NCBI GenBank assembly: GCA_022497145.1
Contig: MU385990.1
Coordinates: 1 to 64,000 of the forward strand
DNA: 64,000 bases
Source of the DNA: Rostrohypoxylon terebratum
Lineage: Eukaryota; Ascomycota; Sordariomycetes; Xylariales; Hypoxylaceae
Reading direction: 5' to 3'
Every line of letters begins with the position of its first letter. The stretch's first letter is position 1. Below the pieces are notes generated by a model. The model made no database searches, was not told the DNA's origin, and was given only the letters and a program-made list of their open reading frames with translations. Both the position numbers and the translations under genes were made by a program. Positions 44,923 through 56,546 of this stretch are shown here, piece by piece.

Positions 44923-46838
44923 TTAGTCTCTAAATAGTCGAATGCCCCCGTCTGCCATCGGTGCGACGCCCATTTCTTCGTCGGAAGCTTCCTTATTCTC
45001 ATCCTCGTCTTCATTGAGCACCATTTTCTGACCGAACAGGGTTCCGAAAAACCGGTCGATGGCGCTCTGCTCCCAACTCCGGCGATCTTCCGGTGCCATA
45101 AAATTTTGGAGCTTATCGTGAACGTTGAAGCGCATCTTTCGGCCTTTGCTAGCCTTGGTATCTACATGGCGCTTTGCCTTTGCCTCCTTGACAGCCGCGA
45201 ATCGGATTGTCGCGGCGGGACCGCCTGGAGCCCCCGACATGTCTCCTGTTCGCTGATCGACAAGTTCCTTGAGTAATAATTGGTAAAAATCGGCGTCATC
45301 GTAGATACTGGGATCTTCATTGACTTTTCGCGCAACTTGAGCGGGTGCGCATGAGCGTGGGGTCCGTGTTCGCTTGATGAGCCGTTCCGGTGCATCGAGC
45401 TCTTCGTCGAGTCTCTGAGTCAGGGGTTTCTCTACCACATTAGTAAATTTTCGGGATGACCTATCCACCATCCTGATATTTCGCGCGCTGTTCGACCATT
45501 TCTCTAGGACGGCTTTGCGACGAGCCTGTGCCCTTTGTTCAACGGCCTCCATATCTTCCCATATATCTTGACTTGATGTATCGATATCTGCTGCTCGCTT
45601 GCGCTTCTTCCCAGTATTTCCAGATGGATCGGGTTGAATACTGGTCCGGAAACCGTCAATCGCATTCCACAGCTTAAGTGCAGCCGCTTCGGCAGCTTCG
45701 TAAGGTTGCGACTGATCTCCTAGGTCCTCCAAGGAGTTGAATGTGTTGATTGCGACGAGGGATTTTTGTAATCGGATGCGAACGTTGAGGAGCGCATCAA
45801 ATGCTTTTCGCTGCTGCTGAACAGCTTTACCTTTGGCGACATCCTTTTGTGCAGCCGTTGATAGTGTGCCGGCCACGGCGCGCTGTCCGGCATTCATCAT
45901 TTCTTGTATCGTTGCGCGGTTTGCGCCGTTGACTGCTGGCCCCTTTCTCACGCCACCATCTTCTTCCTCGCCAGAATCATCCTCGTCTTCACCGCTCTCC
46001 ATATCGCTTGCATCATCCATATCTTCGTCGATGTCGTCTTCTTCGTCTTCATCTTCATCTTCTTCAGCTTCCTCATCAATGAAGCCGTCAATACCTTCTT
46101 CATCGGAGACGTCTTCATCTTCATCCTCGATCTCCTCTTCGCCAGATTCTGCTCCTTCACTGGCACTACCCTCTTCATCGGATACCATGTAATCAGCAGC
46201 AGTGGGTCTCGCTACCCTTCTCCCCTTTTGAGGTATAGTCTGCGAGCTCCCTCTGAAGACAAAATCCTTGAACTTCTCTTCGTCGCTCTCGTTGAAGGCA
46301 TTGTCGCTATCGATTTCTACGTCTTCGTCGTCCTGGTCGGCTTCGAGATCTACCTCGTCTGAATCGTCGAATCCTTTCGATCCGCTCTCGTCGCCCATTT
46401 CTGGAAGCGCATCTTCGTATTGGGATGGTGGTTCACTGTCGTCGCTGTCCTCGTCCTCGTCCTCGTCTTCCAAAGCTGCGCGACTGACGGGTGCACCTCT
46501 GTATTGGGGTCCTAAGGATACAGGATCTTTGCGACGGAGCTTGCTTTGGCTAACAATATCTTAGTATGCATAGGTAAAAATCCAATTCTTCATATATCAT
46601 ATCGTACCTCACGGATACATAGTGTTCTGTTCCGGCGTTTTCATCCACACTCTCTTCGCTGCCGCTGGCATCGTCTTCGTCTAGGACTTCGGCTTCTGGA
46701 TCAAAGTCTATTGTTTAAGCAGTAAATGTTAGTATCTAACAGCATAGCAAATCTGAATTGAATTTGAGCTTCCGTACCTTTTACTGAACGCTCTGTCAAT
46801 TCGGCAAATTGCCGCGCACGTCCCTTTGCCTTTGACAT
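44923..46838 (-). CDS. bfr2: BFR2/AATF ribosome-biogenesis factor
   Basis: Three exons (46838-46778, 46707-46608, 46549-44923) give 595 residues. The N-terminus reads MSKAKGRARQFAELTERSVK, then DFDPEAEVLD and SKLRRKDPVSLGPQYRGAPV, a conserved Bfr2/AATF signature. Residues about 75-240 are extremely acidic, with long Asp/Glu/Ser runs. The middle (IQEMMNAGQRAVAGTLSTAA, RKAFDALLNVRIRLQKSL) is the AATF leucine-zipper-like domain. The C-terminal TRAUB domain reads DADFYQLLLKELVDQR, SKGRKMRFNVHDKLQNFMAP and DRFFGTLFGQ. Bfr2 is a nucleolar component of the small-subunit processome needed for early 18S rRNA processing. Both introns keep phase and produce expected residues. It is divergent from IND1 at 47328. 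Confidence 0.93.
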
Positions 46839-47327
46839 TGTAGCTGTCGTTGGCGAGTGAAGATATTTGAATTTCGAACAGGCCCCACGCTCAGAAGAAA
46901 GCTCCAAAAAGAAAAAGTTCATATGCATAAAAGTTCGAAAAATTTTAACGGTGGAAGTAGGCAGTATCGATTAGTGGATCCACCGCGGTCTAGGGGTCCC
47001 CCGAACGCCGAATAATGTCAGATCCATCTCACTAGCAGCGAACCTTAGATCTGAATTCAGAGCCATTCAAAGAATGCGAACATCTATGCAATTACAGTAC
47101 ATAATTATATTATGCATCGCCGGCATGATTGGTTATATTGACTGAATAATCTTATACATGTTAAAATAGGTGGCAGTTATCTTGTCTAGTTGTCGGTTAG
47201 TATAGCACCTATAGATCTTATAGTTAGAAGAGTGCCTATAACTAATTCACTACCTGAGAGTCACAGTAGAGACAGCGAGACAGCGAGACAGCGAGACAGC
47301 GAGTCAGCGAGACAGCTACTATATAAA
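46839..47327. other. Divergent promoter between BFR2 and IND1
   Basis: 489 bp separating two divergent housekeeping genes. The IND1 side ends in an octamer repeat directly before its ATG, listed separately. Confidence 0.55.
47269..47316. repeat. GAGACAGC octamer repeat, six units, in the IND1 leader
   Basis: Six contiguous units of GAGACAGC; the fifth differs by one base (GAGTCAGC). The array ends 11 bp before the IND1 start codon, so it is probably transcribed as part of the 5' leader. Confidence 0.93.
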
Positions 47328-48434
47328 ATGGCGACAATTCAGCGCCGTCTTTTCCACCAAACCATCCGTGCCCTTAGCCATGAAAATCCACTCGTAAGGT
47401 TCTAGTCTTCTCTCTATATCAAACATTCCCGGCTCACTCGAGATCCAAGGGCCTGCCCAAGACAGGTTCGATCCCCCGGATGCAGCGCGGGCTCCCGGAG
47501 CGGCGCAAGATCAAGGATGTCGCCAAGGTAGTCGCCGTATCGTCGGCCAAAGGCGGCGTGGGGAAGAGCACCGTAGCCGCAAACCTATCCCTTACCTTTG
47601 CTCGGATGGGGTACCGTTCCGGGATTCTAGATGCTGATATCTTCGGACCATCCATCCCGACACTCTTCGATCTGAGCGGAGAGCCGCGGTTGTCATCCAG
47701 TATGTACTAGTTATACTCCTAACCTCACTCGCTCACTCGCTCGCTCTTTTACGGTGATTGCAAATGACGCTGATTCTCGAAATCGTAGATAACCAGTTGT
47801 TGCCCATGTCCAACTACGGCGTCAAGACCATGTCCATGGGATATCTGGTTCGTGAGGACGCCCCTGTCGTGTGGCGCGGGCTTATGGTTATGAAAGCCCT
47901 ACAACAACTTCTGCATGAGGTTGACTGGGGTGGCTTGGATATTCTTGTGCTGGACTTGCCACCCGGCACAGGCGATACCCAACTCAGCGTCACCCAACAA
48001 ATTGTACTAGATGGTGAGTACGATCCCCTGCATACTATATAGATACACTGGCATTTAAAAAACACAAGGCATTAAGACAGTACGCAGGTTCTGTTATTGT
48101 CACCACGCCGCACACTCTCGCAGTTAAGGATGCAGTAAAGGGAATCAACATGTTCAAGAAGGTCAATGTCCCCTTACTCGGCCTTGTCCAGAATATGTCA
48201 CTCTTCAATTGTCCGCACTGTCGCCAAGACACAGCGATATTCGGATCTAATGAACGAATCAACGAGATCTGCAGGGAACATTCTATCGATCTACTTGGCG
48301 ATATTCCGCTACATCAAAGCATCGGAGACGACGGTCAACGAGGGAAGCCAACAGTCGTCTCGGAGCCCGAAAGCCAGAGATCACAGGCTTTTACGAACAT
48401 TGCGAAGCTAGTAGAGTCGAAAATAGGATTGTAA
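47328..48434 (+). CDS. ind1: IND1/NUBPL mitochondrial P-loop Fe-S assembly protein
   Basis: Four exons (47328-47393, 47450-47699, 47789-48013, 48088-48434) give 295 residues. The start, MATIQRRLFHQTIRALSHEN, is basic and amphipathic, like a mitochondrial targeting sequence. Exon 2 opens PLGLPKTGSIP and carries the deviant Walker A VSSAKGGVGKST (residues 52-63). LDADIFGPSIPTLF, VVWRGLMVMKALQQLL and LDLPPGTGDTQLSVTQ follow. The last exon has the CxxC pair NCPHC (Cys222 and Cys225) that binds the transferable cluster. Ind1 is an Mrp/NBP35-family NTPase that inserts Fe-S clusters into respiratory complex I. Every intron is 56-89 bp and the phases match. The first acceptor is CCAAG, chosen over the nearer CTCGAG because only it keeps frame. 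Confidence 0.93.
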
Positions 48435-48953
48435 ATAGTTCTGATAGGCCAATGCATGTATCATTGCCTATGTGGAACTCTGAATTACCCTTCTACGATG
48501 GTAATTGGACACGGCTTGCCCCGGACTTACGTGATGGCTGGATGGGTTGATCTGCCAGACAGTATCTATGTGGATCGCTTTCGGTACCGTATTAACTAAT
48601 TGCCGCTGAATACGATGTGCCAGCTATTGTCTGGCTAGCGAAGTGATCCGTCCCTGTCCACAGCGAGACTTTAGCAAATCAATTCCACGATATGTTCTTG
48701 GGGTCGTTAGGATAGCAATAGCAACTCTCCATTCTAAAGACTTGTGCAGCAAGGCACAAGAGCTCGATCAGAAGAACCGAGGCACTAAAGAGAGCGTCTA
48801 GTTCGAGGACTACGTTAGCAACCATAGAACCTAAATAAGGACAATAGGGGATCAAAGCCTATAAGAATCTCATATTCCAGCCCCAACTCCTCGTAATAAG
48901 ACGTGACCCAAATGCATCCTCCGCACCGTAACAATGACCATCTGTAGCTAACA
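48435..48953. other. Convergent intergenic spacer
   Basis: 519 bp between the converging IND1 and SPF30 genes, holding both 3' ends. Nothing else is recognised. Confidence 0.5.
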
Positions 48954-50000
48954 TTAGTCCAAATCATCGTTGGTTTGGTAGATGTGGCGGCTTCTTGTGG
49001 GGTCCTTCCGCATAGCTTGACCTGAGCCCGTAAATCCAACTGTAAAATGGACTAGTTAGCCTTCCACTCAACTTGTAAGTTGGATGATGTATGATGTGAT
49101 GAACTGACCTCTTCCGTGAACTCCTTCGGGTGTGCGAAACATGCTGTCCTTCTTCGTTTTGTGCGACTTGGCGAACTTGGACTTGGTGTTGAATTCCTGC
49201 CACTTGCTCTTGCCCGCCTCTAGTTCTTTGGTCGCCTTGAGTTTCTTGACTTTGGGCTTCGCATCGCCGGCCTCCTTCAGGGCCTCTTCTCTGTTCTTCT
49301 GTGCTAGTTCGGGATTGATGCTGGCGGCGGCGGAGATAACGCCGGGATTGGATGAGGTCGATGGAGCTGCGGGTTGGGGTGGCGCCGAAAATGGGCTGGC
49401 TACGCCGACTGGTGTGCCATCGGCTTTGCGCTTCTGGGCTATGGGGCGGATATCCTTGGCACGTAATTGTTCAGTCGTGTCGTAACTCTTGAACTTGACA
49501 ACGTAGATGGGGTCCGTAGACGAGCCGGTAATCGAGGTGATACGGGCGGGGTAGAATGTTTTATCTCCAGATACCCATTTTGCCATGATGTTGTCATTGA
49601 CTTTATAATTTACGGGACCTGCATCGGCTTCCTTCTCCTCGGCGGGTGTGGCTTTCTTGAAGGCGGGATGTTTCTCTCGTGACCATTTCTCTTGGACGGG
49701 TGGCGGTGATGGCGCTTTCGGCTTCGGCGGTGCCTTGGTCGGCTTTAGTTCAGCAAGGGTCTCGTGCAATAGCGCAAGCGCATCATCTAACTCAGACTTA
49801 AGATCGAGAAGCCCTGCGTTACCAGGATCATCTTTAAGACCGATGTTCACAGCATCGAGCTATTGAAGAAGTTAGCTCAAGGCAAATAATGGATTCCGAC
49901 ATTGCGGCATTGCCATATTGCGACCGGCAAAAGAAAGAGGTTGGCTCACCTGCTCTTGATATTGCTTGATTTCTTCTTCGAGGCTGTTAATATCAGCCAT
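48954..50000 (-). CDS. spf30: SPF30/SMNDC1-like Tudor-domain splicing factor
   Basis: Three exons (50000-49950, 49859-49109, 49039-48954) give 295 residues. The N-terminus (MADINSLEEEIKQYQEQLDA) is a coiled coil continuing through ELDDALALLHETLAELKP. A Pro/Lys linker leads to the Tudor domain (about residues 98-160: VNDNIMAKWVSGDKTFYPAR, then YVVKFKSYDTTEQLRAKDIR), whose aromatic cage binds symmetric dimethylarginine on Sm proteins. The C-terminal third (KSKWQEFNTKSKFAKSHKTK, KDSMFRTPEGVHGRVGFTGS) is the conserved tail of SPF30. In animals SPF30 is needed for tri-snRNP joining during spliceosome assembly. The last small exon is supported by phase and by the conserved GFTGSGQAM. Confidence 0.92.
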
Positions 50001-50680
50001 GTTAACGGTTCGTTTAGCTTGGCTAGTTGCGGAATGGCGAACAAAGAGGCGCCAACGTTCGAAGATAAGGAAGAAGTAAACTTAATTGCAAAACGGCGAT
50101 GATAATATGAATTGAGGGCGACGTAATCAATGAGATGGAGATGGGAAGATATGGGAATGTTTTGGGTTGATAGATGGAGGTTGAAGGTTTAAGGTTGGTC
50201 AAGAATCCATTTACTAGTGATAACTTAGAATACGCTAAGACACAACTGGTAAGTTTAATTGATCTAGGTTCGGTTCGGTACCTAGGTACTTTCAAGCCCG
50301 TGCTACTAGGTAGACACATGATTATGTAATCACAATGATATGCCATCTCCAATCTTCGAAGTTTAACAATGAAACGACGGAACCAAACCTTGAAAACTTC
50401 AAGCATTGTTTAGGTTTTATGACCAGACTTGGCTTCACTACTACGAAGGGTACAGTATCAGTACGCTTTGCTAATTGTAACATTTACTTTTGCCTAGCGT
50501 CCTAGAACCTATCTCCGCTATTGTAACTGTAATCGCCCATCTACCTATATATGAGAGTTTACCTCCAGGGCTGTTCAAGATGAAATCTCAAGTCATTCCG
50601 TTCGGTCTAGTTTGTCATTCATCTTTTGTAACTTGATGACCTATCAAGCTCAACTTGTTAAAGTCGCATAATCAAACACG
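50001..50680. other. Divergent intergenic region
   Basis: 680 bp between SPF30 and the next plus-strand gene, containing both promoters. The motif CCTAGGTAC occurs at about 50280. No further structure is seen. Confidence 0.5.
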
Positions 50681-51457
50681 ATGGAGCCAATCGAAAATCT
50701 GCCACCACCCTATTCCTCAAGGGCACTATCTGACGAGGCACAACCAGCGCAACGAGTCCCGGACTTGGAACCGTGGCAAAGGAGATGGAACCGAGAGTGG
50801 TTCAAGCACGCATTCGTAGATAGCGTGCGCAGAATATACGCACATCATCCACTCCCCATATTCGACAGATACGCACGAATACGGCGCAAAGAGGATAGAG
50901 CCATGATCGCAGCCCACGTCCACGAGGCCATAGACCTCGGAATCGCCGACGAAGAAGACTACATATCGCTTTCCTGGTGGACGCGTACGACTGATTTCTG
51001 GTTCCGGCACATAAAACAGGAGTTCCGTGAATTTCGAGAATGGCGGCGTGACAGGAAGAACAGGGAAAAGGTTCTGAAGGTCATTATGGTCATGGAAGAT
51101 GTCGGAGATAACCCAAAATGGAAGGGGGAAATGATATTCAAGATTCCTCGGGAGCATTGGGCCGAATTTTTCAACGAAGGAACATGGTTCGATTTCCCGT
51201 CTCCTAAGAACATTAAGTGGTTTTGGACCGTGCAACCAGTCACAGGGGCACACGATTATCAGTACCTGCCTGGACCGTCTCCTCAGCATTGGGGACCAGA
51301 TCGAATTCGAGGCATTCGGTACGTAACCATGCCTTTCTGCCGAACAGCAGAAGGTATCGTGCAGCATGGTCAATCTAATGGCTACGGTTTCGGCTTTTGG
51401 AACAACTTCAGGGAAGACCTTGGACACGGATTCCGGACAGGTGGTGTGATCCATTGA
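50681..51457 (+). CDS. Hypothetical fungal protein
   Basis: A single 258-residue frame. It is rich in Trp, Arg, His and Phe (for example LEPWQRRWNREWFKHAFVDS, IKQEFREFREWRRDRKNREK, KNIKWFWTVQPVTG). There is no signal peptide, membrane segment or known catalytic motif. The charged helical middle (about residues 110-140) is followed by a more globular part ending FWNNFREDLGHGFRTGGVIH. The N-terminus MEPIENLPPPYSS contains a PPPY motif (residues 8-11), which in other proteins is bound by WW domains of Nedd4/Rsp5-type ubiquitin ligases. Unbroken length and balanced composition suggest a real gene. The family is unknown to me. Confidence 0.65.
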   Translation: MEPIENLPPPYSSRALSDEAQPAQRVPDLEPWQRRWNREWFKHAFVDSVRRIYAHHPLPIFDRYARIRRKEDRAMIAAHVHEAIDLGIADEEDYISLSWWTRTTDFWFRHIKQEFREFREWRRDRKNREKVLKVIMVMEDVGDNPKWKGEMIFKIPREHWAEFFNEGTWFDFPSPKNIKWFWTVQPVTGAHDYQYLPGPSPQHWGPDRIRGIRYVTMPFCRTAEGIVQHGQSNGYGFGFWNNFREDLGHGFRTGGVIH

Positions 51458-53646
51458 TAACCTTGATGGAGATGATCACGTTTGTGTACCGAGGGCATAT
51501 CGATACCTGATATCCTACATAGCTAAATGCAGATGGGCTGTCAGCATCAGCGCGTTATTATGACGTGCGGGACTCTTCCAATAGCCCTCTGAGACGAGTT
51601 GGAACTTAGCATGTATAGCTTATACAGTCTAAAATCAAGGGAAAGAGTCTATTGCCGCGCGAAGGGAGGGGATGCAGTCTATACAAGCATTGCTCTTTGT
51701 CTGGCTATCTACCTAGGTTAGGCATTTTACATATGTGATTACCACGATATCCCGAGCGCGATCTAAGTGACTGGGAAATAACGATGTTATTGTGCAAGAA
51801 ACTCCTAGCATCCTTACAGAAGTATACGCAAGAGAAGCCTTTTGTCTAAGTGCTCTGTTTCGGGACTGACTGCGAATGAACACCCTCTCATTCCTAGCTA
51901 CCGGTCCTCCAACAAACCGACCATTTACCCAGGTACTTTTGGTAATTATTTTTATTAGTGACTGGTCCAAGATAATATCGTATTAGTACCTAGCTGTTCA
52001 TATCCCTTAGCCCCACTGATGACCCCAAAGATAAACTCGACTACCTTGAGCTGCGCATTGAATCCGAGATACTTTCCCGGAGGCCGCTGCAAAATTGCCT
52101 CGCGACGTACAGGGCTACCCGATCACAGCCGGAGCTCGTTAGTTGTGATGATACGGCTGAAAGGATATGGGTTGGTTGTAGCTTACTTGCTCTTCGGACC
52201 CCGGTCGAGAAAGAGGGCCTTGTCTCCCCGCCTCCCTGTCCACACACGACGGACTAAGAAGCCAACTGGTTGGTGGCGCGGAAGTATAAAAGGTTACAGG
52301 GTTAACTTACTTGGCATTGGGTGGATGGAGGCGATTGGCAGTCCCGAGAAGTGTAGCGGTCGGGACGGCGGGAGAGGCCGGAGCTGTCCCGACCAGACTG
52401 CCGGATTGGTGGACGATGGTAGGCGGTGGTCTGCAGGTCTGCATGGGCGGGAAACAACTGCGGGGCGGAAATATTTTTAAAATTACGATAGGTACCTATA
52501 TTTTATAGAATGGATTATTTATGTTACAATTGATGGATAAATGAATGATTTTATGTTAAAGTTTATACAGAAAGGTTATAGTTAAGCTAGTAACGAACGA
52601 ATTCATCACGACCCTATGGAAGAAATGAAGAATTGTCAGGAATATGTGTGTGAAGAAGTCATATTCTTATCGTCATCTTCAATGCCGTAACACTGAAGAG
52701 TGAAGTGAGAAAAAATGACGAAAGAGTTTAGGACAAGTCGAATTACAATATCTTGTAGAGTTCTGCCAATCGATCTACATGCTCACATTGTACTTACCTT
52801 GGATTTGATGATAGTGTGATTTATATTAGGAAATATCCATGGATTGAATCAGGGAAGAGAGTTTAGTTTGTAGTCATTGGGAACACTAGAAGCCAGTGGG
52901 TTTTCTTCAATCAGGCATTTCTATCTCAGTACTCTTAATATCTGAGGTAATACCAAGAATTTCACAGGAAGTTGCGCGAAAATCTTGATATATTTCCCCA
53001 TCCCCTTTCCCCATTGACTCAATGACCTGAGGTAGTTTTTAACTTTGAGTCGCATATTACCTATCGCTCTCAAGCTCATCTACAGGTAGGCGTGTATGGT
53101 TATCATTCCGGTTTAGAAAGAGATGTTACGGTCCAGCTGCGGGGTAACACATATAATACAGAATTGGGGAACAATGACCAGTTGGTCATTGGGAAGCTTT
53201 TAGCTTCATGGCGCAATTGGTTGTCCCCAGACCGATTGTAACAAGAGATACCAATTTAGCGGTCTTTGACTTTTGCGCTATTGCCATTTCCCCTTAGAAA
53301 TTGCTCATCTTCTAGAATAGGGGTGGCTCACCACAGACGAAAGTGAGATCACATTGAATAATCAGACAGGTAGGTACCGGAAAGGTTCAATTTCCAAATT
53401 CAAGAGAAAAAACTAAACGAGTGTGGCTTCTAATAAAAGATACAAGAATAGAAGGTTTTGTCCGCGCACCCAAAATGCATTCCCACCTGGCACCATCCCA
53501 GCTATGTACAGTATACATGGTTACCCAGCTAACCTCCCATTGTCTATATGATCCGCGATAGAGAAAACATGCGCTGAATGAAAAGGTTTAGCTCCCCGGC
53601 TGCATCTGAGACCCTGGAGATCGTAGGAGACTCGGATGTCGACCGC
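51458..53646. other. Gene-poor region
   Basis: About 2.2 kb, with a GC-richer patch at 52060-52460 in which open frames on both strands lack recognisable motifs. The rest is AT-rich. No repeats of note are seen. Confidence 0.4.
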
Positions 53647-54042
53647 TTAAGAGCAGTAGTCGTCCTTCTTGTCACCACCGACGCAGCCCTTCTTGCAGTA
53701 CTCGCGGAAGGTGATCTGACCGTGCTTACCACAGCCAAAGAGAGACTGCTGAACGTGGACCTCATCGGTGGATTGCTTGTGGGCAAGGAGTTGGGTGACG
53801 ATGTCGTCGTGGTAGTCTCCTATATGGTAAGAAAAGGGGAAATGTTAGCTGGCCATGTTCTATATTATAGATTGATGGAAATGTAGGCCTCAAGTATCGA
53901 TGCCATTCCATAGGGAAGTGAACTTACCCCTGTGGATCAGAGCTGTTCCGCAGTAGACACCGCCATTCTTGCAGCTCTTAGCAGAGGCAAATCCGGAGAG
54001 GACTGCGGTGAAGGCAACGATGACGGTGGCGATTTGAACCAT
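53647..54042 (-). CDS. Small secreted cysteine-rich protein
   Basis: Two exons (54042-53928 and 53819-53647; 108-bp intron with GTAAGT donor and CATATAG acceptor) give 95 residues. Residues 1-21 are a signal peptide (MVQIATVIVAFTAVLSGFAS). The mature chain has six cysteines (SCKNG, YCGTA, FGCGKHG, EYCKKG, GCVGG, YCS), enough for three disulfides, and a Lys/Asp-rich end. This composition is typical of small secreted effector-like or antimicrobial-type proteins of filamentous fungi, but no family can be named and no activity is asserted. The splice keeps phase (HRG-DYHDD). A TATAAATA element lies 162 bp upstream. Confidence 0.82.
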
Positions 54043-55653
54043 TTTGAATGTTTTGTTTGGGAGTTGAAAGTTGAGAAACTTTGAAGTGTTGATGAAGTAG
54101 TGAGGTTGGAGTGTTATGATTGAGTTGTTGTGATTGAGTTGTTGTGATTGTTGTTGTGTGTTGAGCTGATGATAATTCTTCTTTACCACCGGGAAGACGA
54201 TGATATTTATACAAAGTCGGAGCTGTCTTTTGCCTCGCCAGAAATCATCGTCGCACGTTCTACCCCGATGCGGCAACTGTTGGTTCGAGGCTCATGATAG
54301 TTTGCAGCATGCTATACGGTTACACGACGACGAGGTCGTCGCCTCAGGCGGGATGTATCGACAAGAATAGGATAATCATAAGCGCTAAGGTCTTCTGAAG
54401 CTAGTGCCAGGTCCCCAGATCTCGCTTCATCCTGATCGTGAGAATAGCTTCAGGTTGAGAAGGATTTGAGGATCTCTAAGGTTGGCGGAATACCGAATCG
54501 CAAGAACCGTATATAGAGACCTACCTAGCTTGGCAATGAGCTGGTGATTTAGGCTCTTGGCCTGCCCCTTTCTGAGGCGTGGCGGAGGGCAAAAAATGGC
54601 TGCCTATGCTGTAGCTCAGATTCAGCAGAAGCTGTATCCCAATTAAATTAGAATGGGATTATACGGGTCAATAATGTTTATGTCCCATTATGCAGCTAAG
54701 ACTACATTGGCACCTTGGCAATCAATCGATGGCCAGCTCCTCCTGTTTTCGCTGGCCGCAGGAAGTTTTCCGACGAGGCTCAATTCTGAAATAGATCAAT
54801 CGTGAGATGGAAAAATTAGGTAGCAGTGATCTCAATTGGGCAATCGAGGCCAAGATGTCGCTTTATCAGGCTACTCTTAGCTAGCTCATCCGATTCTTAC
54901 CTGTCTTACGGCGGTCACAGGTGCCCAGAAACGGCGCAGTCCTTCGCGAAATCGTGGGGCCAATGATTCCACGTCGCCCGAAACAGGGGTAAGGCATAGG
55001 ATTATTAATTAGGTAATGCGGCAAATGAGAGATACCTACCTATGTAGATAGACTCAATGTTGTAATGTAATCCTAATGTTGAAACATAGGGGAATGTGTA
55101 AATACATGAGCCTTTGAGTGGCTGTGGCCAACCAGCTGAAAACCCTCAACCTTGGAATTGCCTGACGAAACGGGCTAAAAATAACTTAACTCAAATTATT
55201 TGGAAGAGTGTTAAAAATCAAGGATGTCTGTATGTAAATGGTAGTGTTGTGTATTGAAGGACTCATGATGGGAGTATTCAATTAGATAGACACTGCTGGT
55301 TTCAATAGAGCAGGATGAATTAAGAGGATTTTGTGTCTAAATCTTGTAACTCAACCATCCAGTCAGCTCACATACCCTTGAAGATGACATACATATTTCG
55401 AATCTGAGTCAGATTTGGACAGCAACTAGATGCGGATACCTATCATTGTAACATAACTCCTTAATAAAACTCAATTAGAGTCGACATGGTCAACTAATTT
55501 GCTAACCTGGCGGCGTACTTAGGTACCTAGGCAAGAAGGATAATCTTAAGTCCTAGGATAAAGGAGGATATAATAAAAAGCAGATGCTGAAAGCCCGATG
55601 GTAACAAAGGGGCAATAGAAAGAAGAACAACGATTGTCTGATACTTAGGTTAA
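54043..55653. other. Intergenic region
   Basis: About 1.6 kb. The left end is the promoter and leader of the small secreted protein gene, with TTGTTGTGATTG repeats near 54115-54165. No other gene is seen. Confidence 0.45.
54204..54211 (-). promoter_or_regulatory. TATA-like element of the small secreted protein gene
   Basis: TATAAATA on the minus strand, 162 bp before the ATG of the six-cysteine secreted protein. The transcription start is not known. Confidence 0.45.
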
Positions 55654-56253
55654 GTGTTTACAAGACAAAAAGGAACGGAAGATTTAAGAGAACAAACGGT
55701 GAATAAGATACCTACCAACTTACCTACTTGTAAATCAGACGGGAGAGTGTATATTGGCGTTCAGCTTGGGAGGCTACCGATGGAGGCTCATCGATTAGCC
55801 GAGTTTGGTAGGACAATACTACACGAATTGGTGACAATTACCTACGATATCGACGCGATAACAATTGATCTTGCGCGTCTCCTACCCGAAAGCAAGCTCT
55901 GGAGATGGCAAATAGAAACGATCCTCCCACTTACTCTAGCGGCGACGATGGACCAATCGAGGAATATTTCTCTCCTTGATAAGCCGAACGACCAACAAGA
56001 AGTTGCAAAGAAATACATAAGAGCGCTCGAGTTCGTAGAGAGAGCCCAGAAGACAATTGCGACGTGTAATACAATCATCGCTAGGTGGAACCAGAAATTG
56101 CCCTGGGCGATAGCAAGTTCGGAGGAGATTCACGAAGTGTTGTGCAAGTTTCCCGACATTATTGTATCGGAGGATCTGCGCCGGTATGCGCCAATATGTG
56201 GGAAATATGGGAAAGGGAAGCCTGTAACCCCCAGACTCCCCAGACCCCCATGA
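55654..56253 (+). CDS. Hypothetical protein
   Basis: A single frame of 199 residues. The middle is helical (MEAHRLAEFGRTILHELVTI, KKYIRALEFVERAQKTIATC). There is no signal peptide, membrane span or catalytic motif. The frame ends in a proline-rich tail (TPRLPRPP) where the DNA enters a C-rich tract (56228-56282), so the true 3' end may differ or involve splicing. The start could also be the Met at codon 43. I do not recognise the family; it may be a lineage-specific gene or a fragment. Confidence 0.5.
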   Translation: MFTRQKGTEDLREQTVNKIPTNLPTCKSDGRVYIGVQLGRLPMEAHRLAEFGRTILHELVTITYDIDAITIDLARLLPESKLWRWQIETILPLTLAATMDQSRNISLLDKPNDQQEVAKKYIRALEFVERAQKTIATCNTIIARWNQKLPWAIASSEEIHEVLCKFPDIIVSEDLRRYAPICGKYGKGKPVTPRLPRPP

Positions 56254-56546
56254 CCCCCCCCGACCCCCACAAAGAACCCCGAGAGCCCACTTTGTCTGGG
56301 GTTGAGTGAGCCAATCATCTACTCGCTGTACACCTAAAGCGGACATAGATCTATACACCATCTAGGATTCTAGGTACCTATAGGTACCAAACGCCATACG
56401 CCATGCCGAGGTTCGTTACCCGGTGGCCACTTCGAGATGTATTCTCGTCGCGACCTCGTACTCCATGTTTAGTAAACAGTAGTAGTAGCTACTTACGTGG
56501 TACGGATGATCTCAAGACGTAATCGTTTGATGCGTGAAAATTAAAA

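Noticed and set aside
52019..52480. 153-codon plus-strand frame
   Set aside because: Arg/Gly-rich, no motif, opposed by another frame; GC-richer patch only.
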